From NCBI GenBank assembly GCA_017938405.1, contig JAGBBP010000044.1, positions 62,001 to 126,000 on the forward strand: a DNA stretch of 64,000 nucleotides, given 5' to 3'. Of this stretch, positions 33,757 to 42,885 are shown in pieces (position 1 is the stretch's first letter; the number at the start of each line of letters is the position of its first letter). The notes under the pieces are model-generated. The model searched no databases and was not told the origin of the DNA. It saw only the letters and a program-made list of their open reading frames with translations. Made by a program: the position numbers and the translations under genes. The DNA is from Lachnospiraceae bacterium (lineage in GTDB: Bacteria; Bacillota; Clostridia; Lachnospirales; Lachnospiraceae).

Positions 33757-33867
33757 TGTCTTTCTCCTTTTTATGAAAATTTTTTAACAATCTCACTTGA
33801 AATCCTTACATAGTTTCTCACACTTTCCGGAAATTTTCAAGTATGTTTTCGAAAAAAGTAGAAATCC

Positions 33868-33896
33868 TTGTAAACTTTTCCTTCCTCCGCTATAAT
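33868..33896 (+). promoter_or_regulatory. Promoter of the nucleosidase/SPL fusion gene
   Basis: TTGTAA (33868-33873), a 17-base spacer and a perfect TATAAT (33891-33896). Confidence 0.75.
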
Positions 33897-33977
33897 AGAA
33901 ACGTACCGAACCAGTCTTTTTCGGTTAAATACGCTTATGATTGCAAATGATTGACTCTGAAATAAAGGAGCTTCCTT

Positions 33978-35909
33978 ATGATAACATTGATTACCGCAAT
34001 TAAGCCGGAAGCAAACGCTGTTCTGGCTGCTTTTCCCATGAAAAAGAAGGATTTTTCGTCCTTTTCCCTCTATGAATCCGAATCCGGTTCCCTCCGTCTT
34101 CTGATTACGGGCTCCGGAAAACTCTCTGCCGCCATGGCAGTAACCGCCTATCTGACCCGGTATACCCCTTCCGCCGACGACCTGTTCTGCAACCTGGGTA
34201 TTTGCGGCGGCGTTTCCGGAGAGTTTATCGGAAACGGGTATTTCTGCGCTTCCCTTACGGAAGCCACCACCGGCAAATCCCTTTATCCGGAACTTTATAC
34301 CCATCCGTTCCCGGAGGCACGCCTGATCACCTCGGATGTACCGGTGACCGATGTATCCGGTTATTCCGAACCCCTCGGGAACCTTCCTCTTCTGTTTGAT
34401 ATGGAAGCCTACGGTGTTGCCTCTGCCCTTTTTCACAGCATGATGCCTTCCCGTTGCTTCTTTTATAAAGTAGTTTCCGATGCATGCAACGGTAGTTTCC
34501 CTTCTGCAGAGGACGTTACCGGCTTATTACGTCCCCATTTGACTCCTCTGCTTTCCTTTCTGTCCGAAAAAGAAATACAGTTCCGGAAAGAAACGGACCG
34601 TTTTGTTGAGATACAGAACCATGTTACTTCTTTAAAAAATACGATTATCCGAGATTACTCCTTTTCCACAACCATGGAGCGAAGGTTAAAAACACTTCTG
34701 ACCTATGCAATTTCCGTAGGATTTTCGGAACAGGAGCTTCTTTCCGGGCTTCCGGCCCCTACCGGATCTCCCCATAAAAAAAGAGAGGCATTGGCATTCC
34801 TTCAAAGCTTAGAACGGGCTGTTTTGTCCCCGCAACAGGAAACGCTTTTGCCGGCTTTTCCTGTTGCGAAAAAGATGTTACGTCCCTTCCGGCATATTTA
34901 TGTAGAAGAAAGTGTATTGCATCACCCTGTTACAAAAGACCTTGCAGAACGGTTCTCTCACTCTTCTCTGATTCCGATTCGGCATTATAAGGACGTTTTT
35001 AACCGAAGCCGTCAGGACTTACATGCCCAGGAAACCGAACCGGCATTGATTTTGGCCGCCAATCGCGGGACCAAGTTTTATCCCGGTGCTCCGGTCTGTC
35101 AAAGCTTCGGCGAAGAACATTTTATGTATACCTCCTGTATCATGAACTGTCTCTATGACTGTGATTATTGCTATTTACAGGGAATGTATCCAAGCAGAAC
35201 CGTTGTAATATTTGTAAACTTGGATGATTATTTCAAGGAACTGAACACCTTGCTTACAAAGCATCCGGTTTACCTTTGTTGCTCTTACGATTCGGATTTG
35301 ACTGCCCTTTGCGGCATCCTTCCCCATGCGGAAGCCTTTTGCCGTTATGCCCTCTCCCATCCGAATCTTCGTCTGGAATTACGGACAAAAAGTGCTGCAC
35401 TTCCTTTTATAAAAGCATTGCCTGCGGCCAAAAATATTGTGATTGCCTTTACCTTGTCCCCGCAGGAAATCATTACCCGGTACGAACACTATACCCCGTC
35501 TCTGCACGCCCGCCTGCTTACCGCAAAAGAAGCGGCGGCCCGCGGTTTTTCTCTCCGGCTTTGCTTTGACCCGGTATTGGATGTTCCCGATGCGCCGGAA
35601 CTCTACACCGCACTGATTGACGAAGTTTTTCAAGTATTACAGCCGGAAGACATTACCGACATCAGCCTCGGTGTATTCCGTTTATCAAAAGATTATCTGA
35701 AACAACTGAAAAAGGCAAAGCCTCTTTGTGCTTTGTCTCACTATCCGTATGAACTGACCGACGGCGTCTGCCATTACCGTTCCGCCCGTTGTAACGAACT
35801 TTTACAGGCAGTAACGGATGCGCTGCACCGTCATCATATTTCGGATGAAAAACTATTTTTCTGGACTCCCGGCGAGTCCGAGGAAGGAGCTTCTTATGTT
35901 ACAGAATAA
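33978..35909 (+). CDS. Fusion of MTA/SAH-nucleosidase-like domain and spore-photoproduct-lyase-like radical SAM domain
   Basis: 643-residue fusion. Residues ~1-200 resemble the phosphorylase/nucleosidase fold of MTA/SAH nucleosidase: an early acid in IKPEANAV, GICGGVSGEF, FDMEAYGVASAL with the substrate Glu, and VVSDACNGSF with the catalytic Asp. A helical linker (~205-310) follows. The SplB-like domain (~310-640) has the radical SAM cluster CLYDCDYC (Cys391, Cys395, Cys398) and TKFYPGAPVC with an upstream Cys. SPL enzymes repair thymine spore photoproduct. Nucleosidases of this type also cleave 5'-deoxyadenosine, a radical SAM product and inhibitor, so the fusion may clear it. AAAGGAG precedes the start. 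The next gene, an SDR, overlaps by 14 bases. Confidence 0.85.
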   Translation: MITLITAIKPEANAVLAAFPMKKKDFSSFSLYESESGSLRLLITGSGKLSAAMAVTAYLTRYTPSADDLFCNLGICGGVSGEFIGNGYFCASLTEATTGKSLYPELYTHPFPEARLITSDVPVTDVSGYSEPLGNLPLLFDMEAYGVASALFHSMMPSRCFFYKVVSDACNGSFPSAEDVTGLLRPHLTPLLSFLSEKEIQFRKETDRFVEIQNHVTSLKNTIIRDYSFSTTMERRLKTLLTYAISVGFSEQELLSGLPAPTGSPHKKREALAFLQSLERAVLSPQQETLLPAFPVAKKMLRPFRHIYVEESVLHHPVTKDLAERFSHSSLIPIRHYKDVFNRSRQDLHAQETEPALILAANRGTKFYPGAPVCQSFGEEHFMYTSCIMNCLYDCDYCYLQGMYPSRTVVIFVNLDDYFKELNTLLTKHPVYLCCSYDSDLTALCGILPHAEAFCRYALSHPNLRLELRTKSAALPFIKALPAAKNIVIAFTLSPQEIITRYEHYTPSLHARLLTAKEAAARGFSLRLCFDPVLDVPDAPELYTALIDEVFQVLQPEDITDISLGVFRLSKDYLKQLKKAKPLCALSHYPYELTDGVCHYRSARCNELLQAVTDALHRHHISDEKLFFWTPGESEEGASYVTE

Positions 35910-36639
35910 AACCGTTTTACTGACCGGCGTATCCTCCGGTATCGGAAAATGCCTTTTACTCACTTTGCAAAAACAAGGCTGTATTCTTCACGGAATCGTA
36001 AAAAACGAAGAACGAAAATTGTCTTTACAGGAAGAACTGAAGAATATATTGTCTCCGGAACTACTACCTTCCGTAACCCTTCATGCATGTGACTTAAGAA
36101 ATCCATCCGCCATAGAAACGCTTTCCCGGGAGTTTCACAAAACACACATTGTTCCGGATATTCTGATACTCAATGCGGGAGTCGGCTATTACGGTCCCCA
36201 CGAAGAACTCTCCGTAAAAGATATTTCCGAGCTTACCGCGGTCAACTTTACGGCACCTCTTCTTTTGACCAATTTGTTTTTACGTGATTTAAAAAACAGA
36301 CAGGGACATCTGCTCTTTCTTTCTTCCGTTACCGCGGCAAAAACCAATAACACCCACGGTTGCGCCTACGGTGCCACAAAAGCCGGTGTGTCCAATTTTG
36401 CCAAAAGCCTATTTGAAGAAGTCCGTAAATACGGCGTCCGTGTCACGGTTCTTGCTCCGGACATGACCCAGACCGAACTTTACCGGAATGCTTCCTTTTG
36501 TGCCGCAGAAGATACGGATGCCGCTCTTACTCCGGAAGAAGTTGCGGAATATGCTTTATTTGCGCTTACGACGCGGGATGGTCTCAACCTGACCGAGCTT
36601 ACCATGCAACCGCAACGCCATCGTTTGGAACGCAAATGA
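35896..36639 (+). CDS. Short-chain dehydrogenase/reductase
   Basis: About 247 residues from ATG 35896 (site GGAAGGAGCTT), inside the end of the upstream fusion gene, so translationally coupled. Rossmann motif TGVSSGIGK (~9-17), NAGVGYYG (~91-98), and catalytic Ser (SSVTAAK) with YGATK (Tyr and Lys of YxxxK, ~150-154). NADP or NAD is the likely cofactor. The substrate is unknown. The tight coupling to the SPL-like fusion suggests they act on the same lesion or metabolite. Confidence 0.88.
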   Translation: MLQNKTVLLTGVSSGIGKCLLLTLQKQGCILHGIVKNEERKLSLQEELKNILSPELLPSVTLHACDLRNPSAIETLSREFHKTHIVPDILILNAGVGYYGPHEELSVKDISELTAVNFTAPLLLTNLFLRDLKNRQGHLLFLSSVTAAKTNNTHGCAYGATKAGVSNFAKSLFEEVRKYGVRVTVLAPDMTQTELYRNASFCAAEDTDAALTPEEVAEYALFALTTRDGLNLTELTMQPQRHRLERK

Positions 36640-36677
36640 TGTTAAAAAACTTTATGAAAAACCGTTATTTTTTTATA

Positions 36678-36706
36678 GTGACTTTTCCCTCTGTTCGTGT
36701 TACACT
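36678..36706 (+). promoter_or_regulatory. Candidate promoter of trkA-trkH
   Basis: GTGACT (36678-36683), a 17-base spacer and TACACT (36701-36706). The -35 box is moderate. Confidence 0.5.
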
Positions 36707-36743
36707 GACAGAGTAAGATAATTCAAAAAAAAGGAGTTTCCCT

Positions 36744-38117
36744 ATGAAAATTATCATTGCGGGCTGTGGCAGAGTAGGCTATGCTCTTGCACAGCAACTA
36801 AATGACGAAGGACATGAAATTACTTTAATCGATAACAGTGCGGAACGTTTGCAACCGGCCCTGTCCAATCTGGACTTACAGGGCGTGGTTGGAAACGCTT
36901 CCAGTTTTTTCACTTTACAGGAAGCGGATATCAAACATGCGGACTTACTGATTGCGGTAACCAATCAGGATGAGATTAATCTCATCTCCTGTCTTCTTGC
37001 AAAGAAAGCCAGCAAATGCCGCACCATTGCAAGAGTCCGGAATCCGGAGTATTTCAGAGAAATCAGCTACTTAAAAGAATGTATGGACATTTCCATGATT
37101 ATCAATCCTGAATTTGCTGCCGCAACGGAAATTGCCCAGTTGATTCAGGTACCGGATGCCATGGAAATCGACTCCTTTGCAAAAGGCAGGGTAGATTTAA
37201 TGCAGGTAGTGATTACCGAAGATTCCCCGCTCCACAACATGAAGGTACAGGAGTTTTCCAACAAATTTAATCACGAAATTCTGATTTGTATCCTGGTTCA
37301 TAATCATCAGGTATGTATTCCGAACGGTAATTCCGTTCTTATGGCCGGGGATACCATTTCCATTATTTTACCGAAAGAAAAAATCCCGTCCTTTTACCGG
37401 TTAAGCAAACTGGGTACGGTCCGTGAAATCAAAGACGTTATGATTGCAGGCGGCGGTATGGTACCTTATTATCTGGCTCAGGCTTTGCTTCGTTCCGGAA
37501 TTGATGTAAAAATCATTGAACGCAATCGTGACCGTTGCGATTTCTTAAGCGATGCCCTTCCGAAGGCAACCATCATTCATTCCGATGCTTCGGACCATGA
37601 TATGTTGTTGGAAGAAGGAATTGAAAAAACCGATGCGTTTGTTGCACTGACAGCCATGGACGAGGAAAATATTTTCCTCTCCCTCTATGCAAACAAAATG
37701 AACGCCAACTGCAAGAAAATCACCAAAGTCAATCGCTTGGCCCTGGATGAAATCATAAGCGACCTTCCGATCGGCAGTATTATTTCTCCGAAAAATATTA
37801 CGGCGGAGTACATCTTGCAATATGTACGCTCCCAGAGCAATTCCTACGGAAGTAACGTGGAAGCATTGTACCGTCTTATGGATAATCAGGTAGAAGCTCT
37901 GGAGTTCCACGTAAAAGAAGACAATGCGGTTACCAACATTCCGTTTGTCAACCTGAACTTAAAGAAAAACCTTTTGATTTGTTGTATCATCCGAAAGGGG
38001 CGCATCATTACCCCGAGCGGTCGTGACTTCATTCAAACCGGAGATAAAGTTATTGTCGTAACAACCCGCAAGGGGTTGCAGGACATTTCCGACATTATGG
38101 AGAACCCGTTAAAATAG
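36744..38117 (+). CDS. trkA: Potassium uptake regulatory protein TrkA
   Basis: 457 residues, peripheral membrane protein gating TrkH. Two tandem RCK units, each a Rossmann domain with a TrkA-C domain. The first begins MKIIIAGCGRVGYALAQQL (~1-19), with a linked TrkA-C domain near 140-220. The second begins MIAGGGMVPYYLAQAL (~234-250), ending in a second TrkA-C domain. NAD(H) binding is expected. It starts after AAAAAAGGAG. TrkH follows 11 bases later. Confidence 0.95.
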   Translation: MKIIIAGCGRVGYALAQQLNDEGHEITLIDNSAERLQPALSNLDLQGVVGNASSFFTLQEADIKHADLLIAVTNQDEINLISCLLAKKASKCRTIARVRNPEYFREISYLKECMDISMIINPEFAAATEIAQLIQVPDAMEIDSFAKGRVDLMQVVITEDSPLHNMKVQEFSNKFNHEILICILVHNHQVCIPNGNSVLMAGDTISIILPKEKIPSFYRLSKLGTVREIKDVMIAGGGMVPYYLAQALLRSGIDVKIIERNRDRCDFLSDALPKATIIHSDASDHDMLLEEGIEKTDAFVALTAMDEENIFLSLYANKMNANCKKITKVNRLALDEIISDLPIGSIISPKNITAEYILQYVRSQSNSYGSNVEALYRLMDNQVEALEFHVKEDNAVTNIPFVNLNLKKNLLICCIIRKGRIITPSGRDFIQTGDKVIVVTTRKGLQDISDIMENPLK

Positions 38118-38128
38118 GAGTGATTGCT

Positions 38129-39568
38129 ATGAACTATTCTATTATTTTTAAAATTATCGGATGGGTAATTCAGCTGGAAGGCATCTTTTTCCTTCCTCCT
38201 GCCCTGACGGGACTTATCTACAAAGAATACAAGGATGCTCTTATTTATCTGATTCTCGGTATTCTCTGTATTACTATAGGCGGCCTGATTCGTCTGCATA
38301 AACCGGCTAAGACTACTTTCTTTGCCAAAGAAGGCTTTGTTGCCGTGGCCTTAAGCTGGATTGTCATGGGTACCATCGGAGCCTTCCCTTTTGTACTTAC
38401 CGGCGACATACCGTCCTATCCGGATGCTCTGTTTGAAATCATTTCCGGTCTGACCACCACAGGGTCCAGTATCTTAACCGATGTTGAAGCCCTCTCCCAC
38501 GCAAACCTGTTTTGGAGAAGCTTCAGCCACTGGATCGGAGGTATGGGTGTGCTTGTCTTTATTCTTGCCATTCTTCCAATGACCGGTGGTTCCACCATGA
38601 ACCTGATGAAAGCGGAAAGCCCGGGGCCTTCCGTAGGCAAGCTGGTTCCGAGAATACAACAAACCGCCTTTTTACTGTACGCCATCTATTTTGTGATGAC
38701 TATCATTACGGTAATTTTCCTTTTGATCGGTGGTATGCCGTTGTTTGATTCTCTTTGTCATGCCTTCGGTGCTGCCGGCACCGGCGGCTTCGGTATCAAA
38801 AACGACAGTATTGCGGGATATTCCACTTATTTACAAAATGTAATCACCGTTTTCATGTTTCTATTCGGTGTCAACTTTTCTTTTTATTACTATATTTTAA
38901 TCCGAAAAGTCAAGGACGCTTTTCGCATGGAAGAAGTACGCTGGTATCTGTTTATCTTCTTAGGTGCCGTTGCATTGATTACGATTTCACTTGTGGCCGA
39001 AGGAGGTAAATTAGGTGAAAGCATCCAGACCGTAGCTTTTCAGGTGGCTTCCGTCATGACCACCACCGGTTATGCTACCGCCGACTTTAATCAGTGGCCA
39101 CAGTTTGCCAAAGGCATTCTTGTCTGCATTATGTTTATCGGTGCCTGTGCCGGTTCTACCGGCGGCGGTATCAAAGTATCTCGTGTCATGATTTACTTAA
39201 AGCAGATACGCAAAGAACTGATGCAACAAATTCACCCGAAACGTATCCGGGTATTAAAGCTGGAGGGAAAGGCGTTGGAACACTCCGTTGTCCATTCCTG
39301 TAACACTTTATTAATGGCATATATTGTGATTTTTGTTGTTTCTCTTCTGCTCATCTGCTTAGACGGATTTGATATGACTACAAACTTTACGGCGATTGCC
39401 GCTACTTTAAATAACATCGGACCGGGTCTGAATATGGTTGGCCCAACCGGCAATTTTTCGGAATTTTCCACCCTTTCCAAGTTTGTTATTATGTTTGACA
39501 TGCTGGCAGGCCGTCTGGAAATCATCCCGATGATGGTTTTATTCCATCCGGGCACCTGGAGAAAATAA
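38129..39568 (+). CDS. trkH: Potassium uptake channel protein TrkH
   Basis: 479 residues from ATG 38129, with GGAG 8 bases upstream; an in-frame GTG at 38120 is too close to that site. Eight to ten membrane helices with four pore loops, the selectivity-filter-like segments being SGLTTTGSSIL (~109-119), GAAGTGGFG (~217-225), MTTTGYATADF (~312-322) and ATLNNIGPG (~427-436). Together with TrkA it forms a K+ uptake system of the inner membrane. Confidence 0.95.
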   Translation: MNYSIIFKIIGWVIQLEGIFFLPPALTGLIYKEYKDALIYLILGILCITIGGLIRLHKPAKTTFFAKEGFVAVALSWIVMGTIGAFPFVLTGDIPSYPDALFEIISGLTTTGSSILTDVEALSHANLFWRSFSHWIGGMGVLVFILAILPMTGGSTMNLMKAESPGPSVGKLVPRIQQTAFLLYAIYFVMTIITVIFLLIGGMPLFDSLCHAFGAAGTGGFGIKNDSIAGYSTYLQNVITVFMFLFGVNFSFYYYILIRKVKDAFRMEEVRWYLFIFLGAVALITISLVAEGGKLGESIQTVAFQVASVMTTTGYATADFNQWPQFAKGILVCIMFIGACAGSTGGGIKVSRVMIYLKQIRKELMQQIHPKRIRVLKLEGKALEHSVVHSCNTLLMAYIVIFVVSLLLICLDGFDMTTNFTAIAATLNNIGPGLNMVGPTGNFSEFSTLSKFVIMFDMLAGRLEIIPMMVLFHPGTWRK

Positions 39569-39587
39569 GCTACGAAAGGAGAACACT

Positions 39588-41426
39588 ATGTGTAGCTCAA
39601 TATACAAAAGAAAACTTACTTTCTTAACCTTACTTGCCTGCGGAACACTGTTTTTCGCAGGTTGTCAAATACAATCCGATATCGAGCAGACACCAACGAA
39701 GACTCCTGTTACACAGCCGTTACCGACTTCTTCCTTAATTACGGCTCCTACCGTGGCTCCGTCTCCTACTCCGGAAGTCACTCCGGAACCGACCGCGACG
39801 CCGGAGCCTACTGCCACGCCTGCTCCGACCGCCACGCCGACTCCGTTCCCGACTCCGTCCGGCACCCGGGGTGAAGTGCGTTTCTCGGAAGCGGATTACT
39901 TTTTTAACGAAGATACGATAATTGAATTATCCCTTTCTTCCAAAAAAAAGAAAGGCTATATTACCTATACCATGGACGGCACCGAGCCTACAGAGACAGG
40001 CACACGCTATGACGATCCGATTGTTCTCACCGCAAACGAAGGGGATTTCCCGAGTGCCTACTCCATTCGCGCCAAAGCATGGTATGACGACGGAACGGTT
40101 TCCGACACCTATGTACATACCTATTTCTTAAACAAAAATATAGACAGCCGCTACTCTACCCTTATTTTCTCCATTAACGGCGATCCGTCTACTCTTACGG
40201 ACGGTCCGGACGGTATTTTTTACGGAGAAAATGCTTTTAAACGCGGCCCCGCAACCGAACGTGCCATCCACGTGGAAGCTCTTACTTCTGATGGAACGCT
40301 TTTGTTTGAACAGCATGCCGGCGTACGTGTCGTAGGCGGAACCTCCCGAAAGCATGCTGTAAAATCTTTAAAACTGTATGCACGGAAAGAATATCAGGAG
40401 GATAAAGGTACTTTCGAGTTCTCTCCGTTCGGTTCTACAATGATCGGAAGCGATGAACCGATTACCAAGTATGATAAACTGGTACTCCGAAACGGCGGTG
40501 ACGACTTCCAAAGCGCATTCTTGCGGGATGAACTGATGCAGCGTCTGGCGAAAAATGCCGACTTTACCGCTTATGAGGCTGTGGTCCCTGCCGTTGCCTA
40601 TGTAAACGCCTCCTACTACGGTTTTTATTGGTTGCACGAATCCTATTGTAATAAGTATTTCCAGTATCGCAACGGAAAAAGCGACGGAGAATATGTGGTT
40701 CTGGAAGGAACCGATGATTACAAATCTCCGGGCAACGAACCGATCGAGAAAACTGCAGCCAAAGAATATAATACTATGTACAATAAATATGCATACAGTG
40801 ATTTAACCAAAGATGAAACTTTCGCAGAGCTTTGTGAGAAAATCGACGTATATAATTATCTGGATTATATGTCCTTTAACATTTATGCCTCCAATTCCGA
40901 CTGGCCGGCCGGAAACTATCGTTGCTTCCGTTACTATGCAAACGACGGCGAGACCTACGGTTCCGGCGAGATGGACGGACGCTGGCGTTATTTATTGCAC
41001 GACACCGATGTATGTTTCGGCACTTACCGCACCACGCCGGATGCCGGTGCATCCAGAAATGATTTGGAAATCACCATCGGTTCCGCCGAAAACGAATGTC
41101 GTGCCCCGCTTCTTGCTTCTTTGCTGAAACGGGAAGATTGCAGAGATTATTTTATTAATCGTATGTTGGAATACATGAATGACCTTATATCCTACGAAAC
41201 CGTATGCTCCATATTAGATGAAATGTTAGAAGAACGGGACACGGAACTTACTTACTATTTCCAACATTTAGCCACACTGAAAGGAACTTATAGCATCTAT
41301 TCCACTCCGACCAGAACGGAAACGCATCTCAATAAAATCCGTACTTTCGCGGAACAACGTCCGGAATATATGACAAAATATCTTGAGGATTATTTCGGAG
41401 TGGATTTAAACGCCGGAAACGAATAA
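39588..41426 (+). CDS. CotH-kinase-family lipoprotein with Pro/Thr linker
   Basis: 612 residues. Lipoprotein signal (LLACGTLFFAGC, Cys at ~26). A Thr/Pro/Glu repeat linker (~40-85, PEPTATPEPTATP) follows. Then come a chitobiase/FN3-like domain (~87-180, TYTMDGTEPTETGTRYDD) and the CotH domain (~190-590) with RVVGGTSRKHAVKSLKLYAR, LRNGGDDFQSAFLRDELMQR and LHDTDVCFGTY. CotH proteins of spores are kinases that phosphorylate coat proteins. Non-spore lipoproteins of this kind are surface proteins of gut bacteria, often in cellulosome-like or adhesion systems. The kinase activity here is inferred from family only. The linker is like that of the esterase lipoprotein at 1729. Confidence 0.88.
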   Translation: MCSSIYKRKLTFLTLLACGTLFFAGCQIQSDIEQTPTKTPVTQPLPTSSLITAPTVAPSPTPEVTPEPTATPEPTATPAPTATPTPFPTPSGTRGEVRFSEADYFFNEDTIIELSLSSKKKKGYITYTMDGTEPTETGTRYDDPIVLTANEGDFPSAYSIRAKAWYDDGTVSDTYVHTYFLNKNIDSRYSTLIFSINGDPSTLTDGPDGIFYGENAFKRGPATERAIHVEALTSDGTLLFEQHAGVRVVGGTSRKHAVKSLKLYARKEYQEDKGTFEFSPFGSTMIGSDEPITKYDKLVLRNGGDDFQSAFLRDELMQRLAKNADFTAYEAVVPAVAYVNASYYGFYWLHESYCNKYFQYRNGKSDGEYVVLEGTDDYKSPGNEPIEKTAAKEYNTMYNKYAYSDLTKDETFAELCEKIDVYNYLDYMSFNIYASNSDWPAGNYRCFRYYANDGETYGSGEMDGRWRYLLHDTDVCFGTYRTTPDAGASRNDLEITIGSAENECRAPLLASLLKREDCRDYFINRMLEYMNDLISYETVCSILDEMLEERDTELTYYFQHLATLKGTYSIYSTPTRTETHLNKIRTFAEQRPEYMTKYLEDYFGVDLNAGNE

Positions 41427-41465
41427 TCATTTGTACAAATTTTTTGGAAAACTTAAAAAAATATC

Positions 41466-41494
41466 TTGCCAAACAGGAAAAAGTGTGGTACACT
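41466..41494 (+). promoter_or_regulatory. Promoter of tRNA-Leu
   Basis: TTGCCA (41466-41471), a 17-base spacer and TACACT (41489-41494), 34 bases before the tRNA start. Confidence 0.75.
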
Positions 41495-41527
41495 ATTTCC
41501 TGTTCAGCAAGATAATATTGTTGTTAT

Positions 41528-41610
41528 GCGGATGTGGCGGAATGGCAGACGCAGCAGACTCAAAATCTGCCGGTTTCACGATCGTGTGGGTTCAAGTCCC
41601 ACCATCCGCA
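41528..41610 (+). tRNA. tRNA-Leu (anticodon CAA)
   Basis: Class II tRNA, 83 bases. Acceptor stem GCGGATG with CATCCGC and discriminator A. D-arm with GGCGGAATGGCAGACGC. Anticodon stem GCAGA/TCTGC with loop CTCAAAA, giving CAA. Long variable arm. T-arm GTGGG-TTCAAGT-CCCAC. CCA is not encoded. It reads UUG codons. Confidence 0.95.
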
Positions 41611-41620
41611 CGAAAATGAA

Positions 41621-41654
41621 AAATCCCCTGACAAGATGTCAGGGGATTTTTTAT
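41621..41654 (+). terminator. Terminator after tRNA-Leu
   Basis: AAATCCCCTGACA with TGTCAGGGGATTT around a 3-base loop (41621-41649), followed by a run of T. Confidence 0.92.
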
Positions 41655-41684
41655 TTTCCGAAGCGGATGGGGTCTGTTCCTTTA

Positions 41685-41713
41685 TTTACTTTCCTTTTGT
41701 TCTATGGTAAACT
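41685..41713 (+). promoter_or_regulatory. Promoter of the anchored protein gene at 41753
   Basis: TTTACT (41685-41690), a 17-base spacer and TAAACT (41708-41713). Confidence 0.55.
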
Positions 41714-41752
41714 ATTTTATATGGTATCGTTTCCGACAAAGGAGGGAGTTTT

Positions 41753-42289
41753 ATGCATTTTTTAAAGAAACATAAAAAGGGATTACTTATTATCTCCATT
41801 TTCCTTTTGGTTTTCATCTGTATTTTTGTTTTTGCAAACAGGAAACCGAAGCGTCCGGTTACCGATTTGGAGTTTTGGATCGGGGAGAATGTGGACGAGG
41901 TTGATTTTTCCGGTTATGTAGAGAAGTTCGGTTTGTTCGGCGGACGGGAGTTTTACGGTTCGGGGTATGTTCCTACCCTTGATGGCGACCGGCAGATTGA
42001 CCCGGAACATTGCGTGATTTATACCGTTACGTCGTTTCCGGATTATTCCAGTAACAAACGGCATGTGACCCGTATTACTATCACAGATCCGGACGTTACG
42101 TTTTACGGTATTTCTTTAAATTCCACTCACAAGGAGTTTGAACGCCTTATAACGGAGCAGGGCTTCCGGATTACCGATACCGCTGCAAATCACCATACCG
42201 CAAAGCGCGGAAAGTATACCGTTATTTTTACCAAAGATTCTATTCGAATTAATGTAAAAGTCCGTAATCTGTTCGGCATCCAATTCTAG
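41753..42289 (+). CDS. Membrane-anchored protein of unknown function
   Basis: 178 residues: a short basic N-terminus, one membrane helix (~9-28, GLLIISIFLLVFICIFVFAN) and an extracellular domain of ~145 residues with several Tyr/Phe/Gly strands (DFSGYVEKFGLFGGREFYG, VTRITITDPDVTFYGISL). The repeated SLNSTHKEFERLITEQGF region suggests an alpha/beta fold. No family recognised. Strong AAAGGAGGGAG site. It sits between tRNA-Leu and a DNA glycosylase gene without clear operon structure. Confidence 0.7.
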   Translation: MHFLKKHKKGLLIISIFLLVFICIFVFANRKPKRPVTDLEFWIGENVDEVDFSGYVEKFGLFGGREFYGSGYVPTLDGDRQIDPEHCVIYTVTSFPDYSSNKRHVTRITITDPDVTFYGISLNSTHKEFERLITEQGFRITDTAANHHTAKRGKYTVIFTKDSIRINVKVRNLFGIQF

Positions 42290-42359
42290 GTGACCGTCCC
42301 GTTTTATTGATACACGAAAACAAACGACACTGTGTTCCGCTCACAGAAAGGAGGCTCTC

Positions 42360-42836
42360 ATGGTTTCGCATCCGATTCCGCCGGTATTTGACCGGCATTC
42401 CAAGGTTTTGATTCTGGGGAGTTTTCCGTCTGTAAAATCCAGAGAAGCACAATTTTTCTACGGGCATCCGCAAAACCGGTTTTGGAAGGTGACTTCTGCC
42501 GTATTCGGCACCACAGAACCGCATACCGTGGAAGATAAGAAAGATTTTCTCCTCTCCCACGGCATTGCGGTATGGGACGTAATCGCTTCCTGTGATATCG
42601 AAGGAAGCTCCGACAGTTCTATCAAAAATGTGGTACCGAATGACTTGACTGCAATTTTAAATCACGCAGATATCCGGACCATTTTTGTGAACGGTAAAAC
42701 CGCGGAAAAGTACTACAACAAATATATCAAAGATACCATTCGACGTGAAGCTGTCTGCCTCCCGTCCACCTCTCCGGCAAACGCGGCATGGTCGGTGAAT
42801 CGGCTGACCGAGGCCTGGAAGCAAATTTTATCATAA
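42360..42836 (+). CDS. DNA-deoxyinosine (hypoxanthine) glycosylase
   Basis: 158-residue uracil-DNA-glycosylase-superfamily enzyme of the hypoxanthine-DNA glycosylase group. The family marks are VLILGSFPSVKSREAQFFYG (~16-35, base-binding loop), HPQNRFWKV (~36-44), IRTIFVNGKTAEKYY (~103-117) and LPSTSPANAAWS (~133-144), which is the DNA-contact loop ending in the conserved SPAN. It removes deaminated adenine from DNA, beginning base-excision repair. GAAAGGAGGCTCTC precedes the start. Confidence 0.88.
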   Translation: MVSHPIPPVFDRHSKVLILGSFPSVKSREAQFFYGHPQNRFWKVTSAVFGTTEPHTVEDKKDFLLSHGIAVWDVIASCDIEGSSDSSIKNVVPNDLTAILNHADIRTIFVNGKTAEKYYNKYIKDTIRREAVCLPSTSPANAAWSVNRLTEAWKQILS

Positions 42837-42847
42837 GCAGTATTCAA

Positions 42848-42881
42848 AAGCGGTACTCCGTTTATTTCCGGAATACCGCTT
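42848..42881. terminator. Bidirectional terminator between the glycosylase and dehydrogenase genes
   Basis: AAGCGGTA with TACCGCTT, extended by TCCG/CGGA inside, with T-rich flank (TCATTTTAC) on the plus strand. Lies between convergent genes. Confidence 0.75.
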
Positions 42882-42885
42882 CATT

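Noticed and set aside
33837..34436. 199-codon frame antisense to the nucleosidase/SPL fusion
   Set aside because: Low-complexity Gly/Arg/Lys-rich shadow of a well-supported gene, without a start signal.
41431..41765. Two small open frames over the tRNA-Leu gene
   Set aside because: The apparent proteins are translated tRNA sequence, a common artefact.
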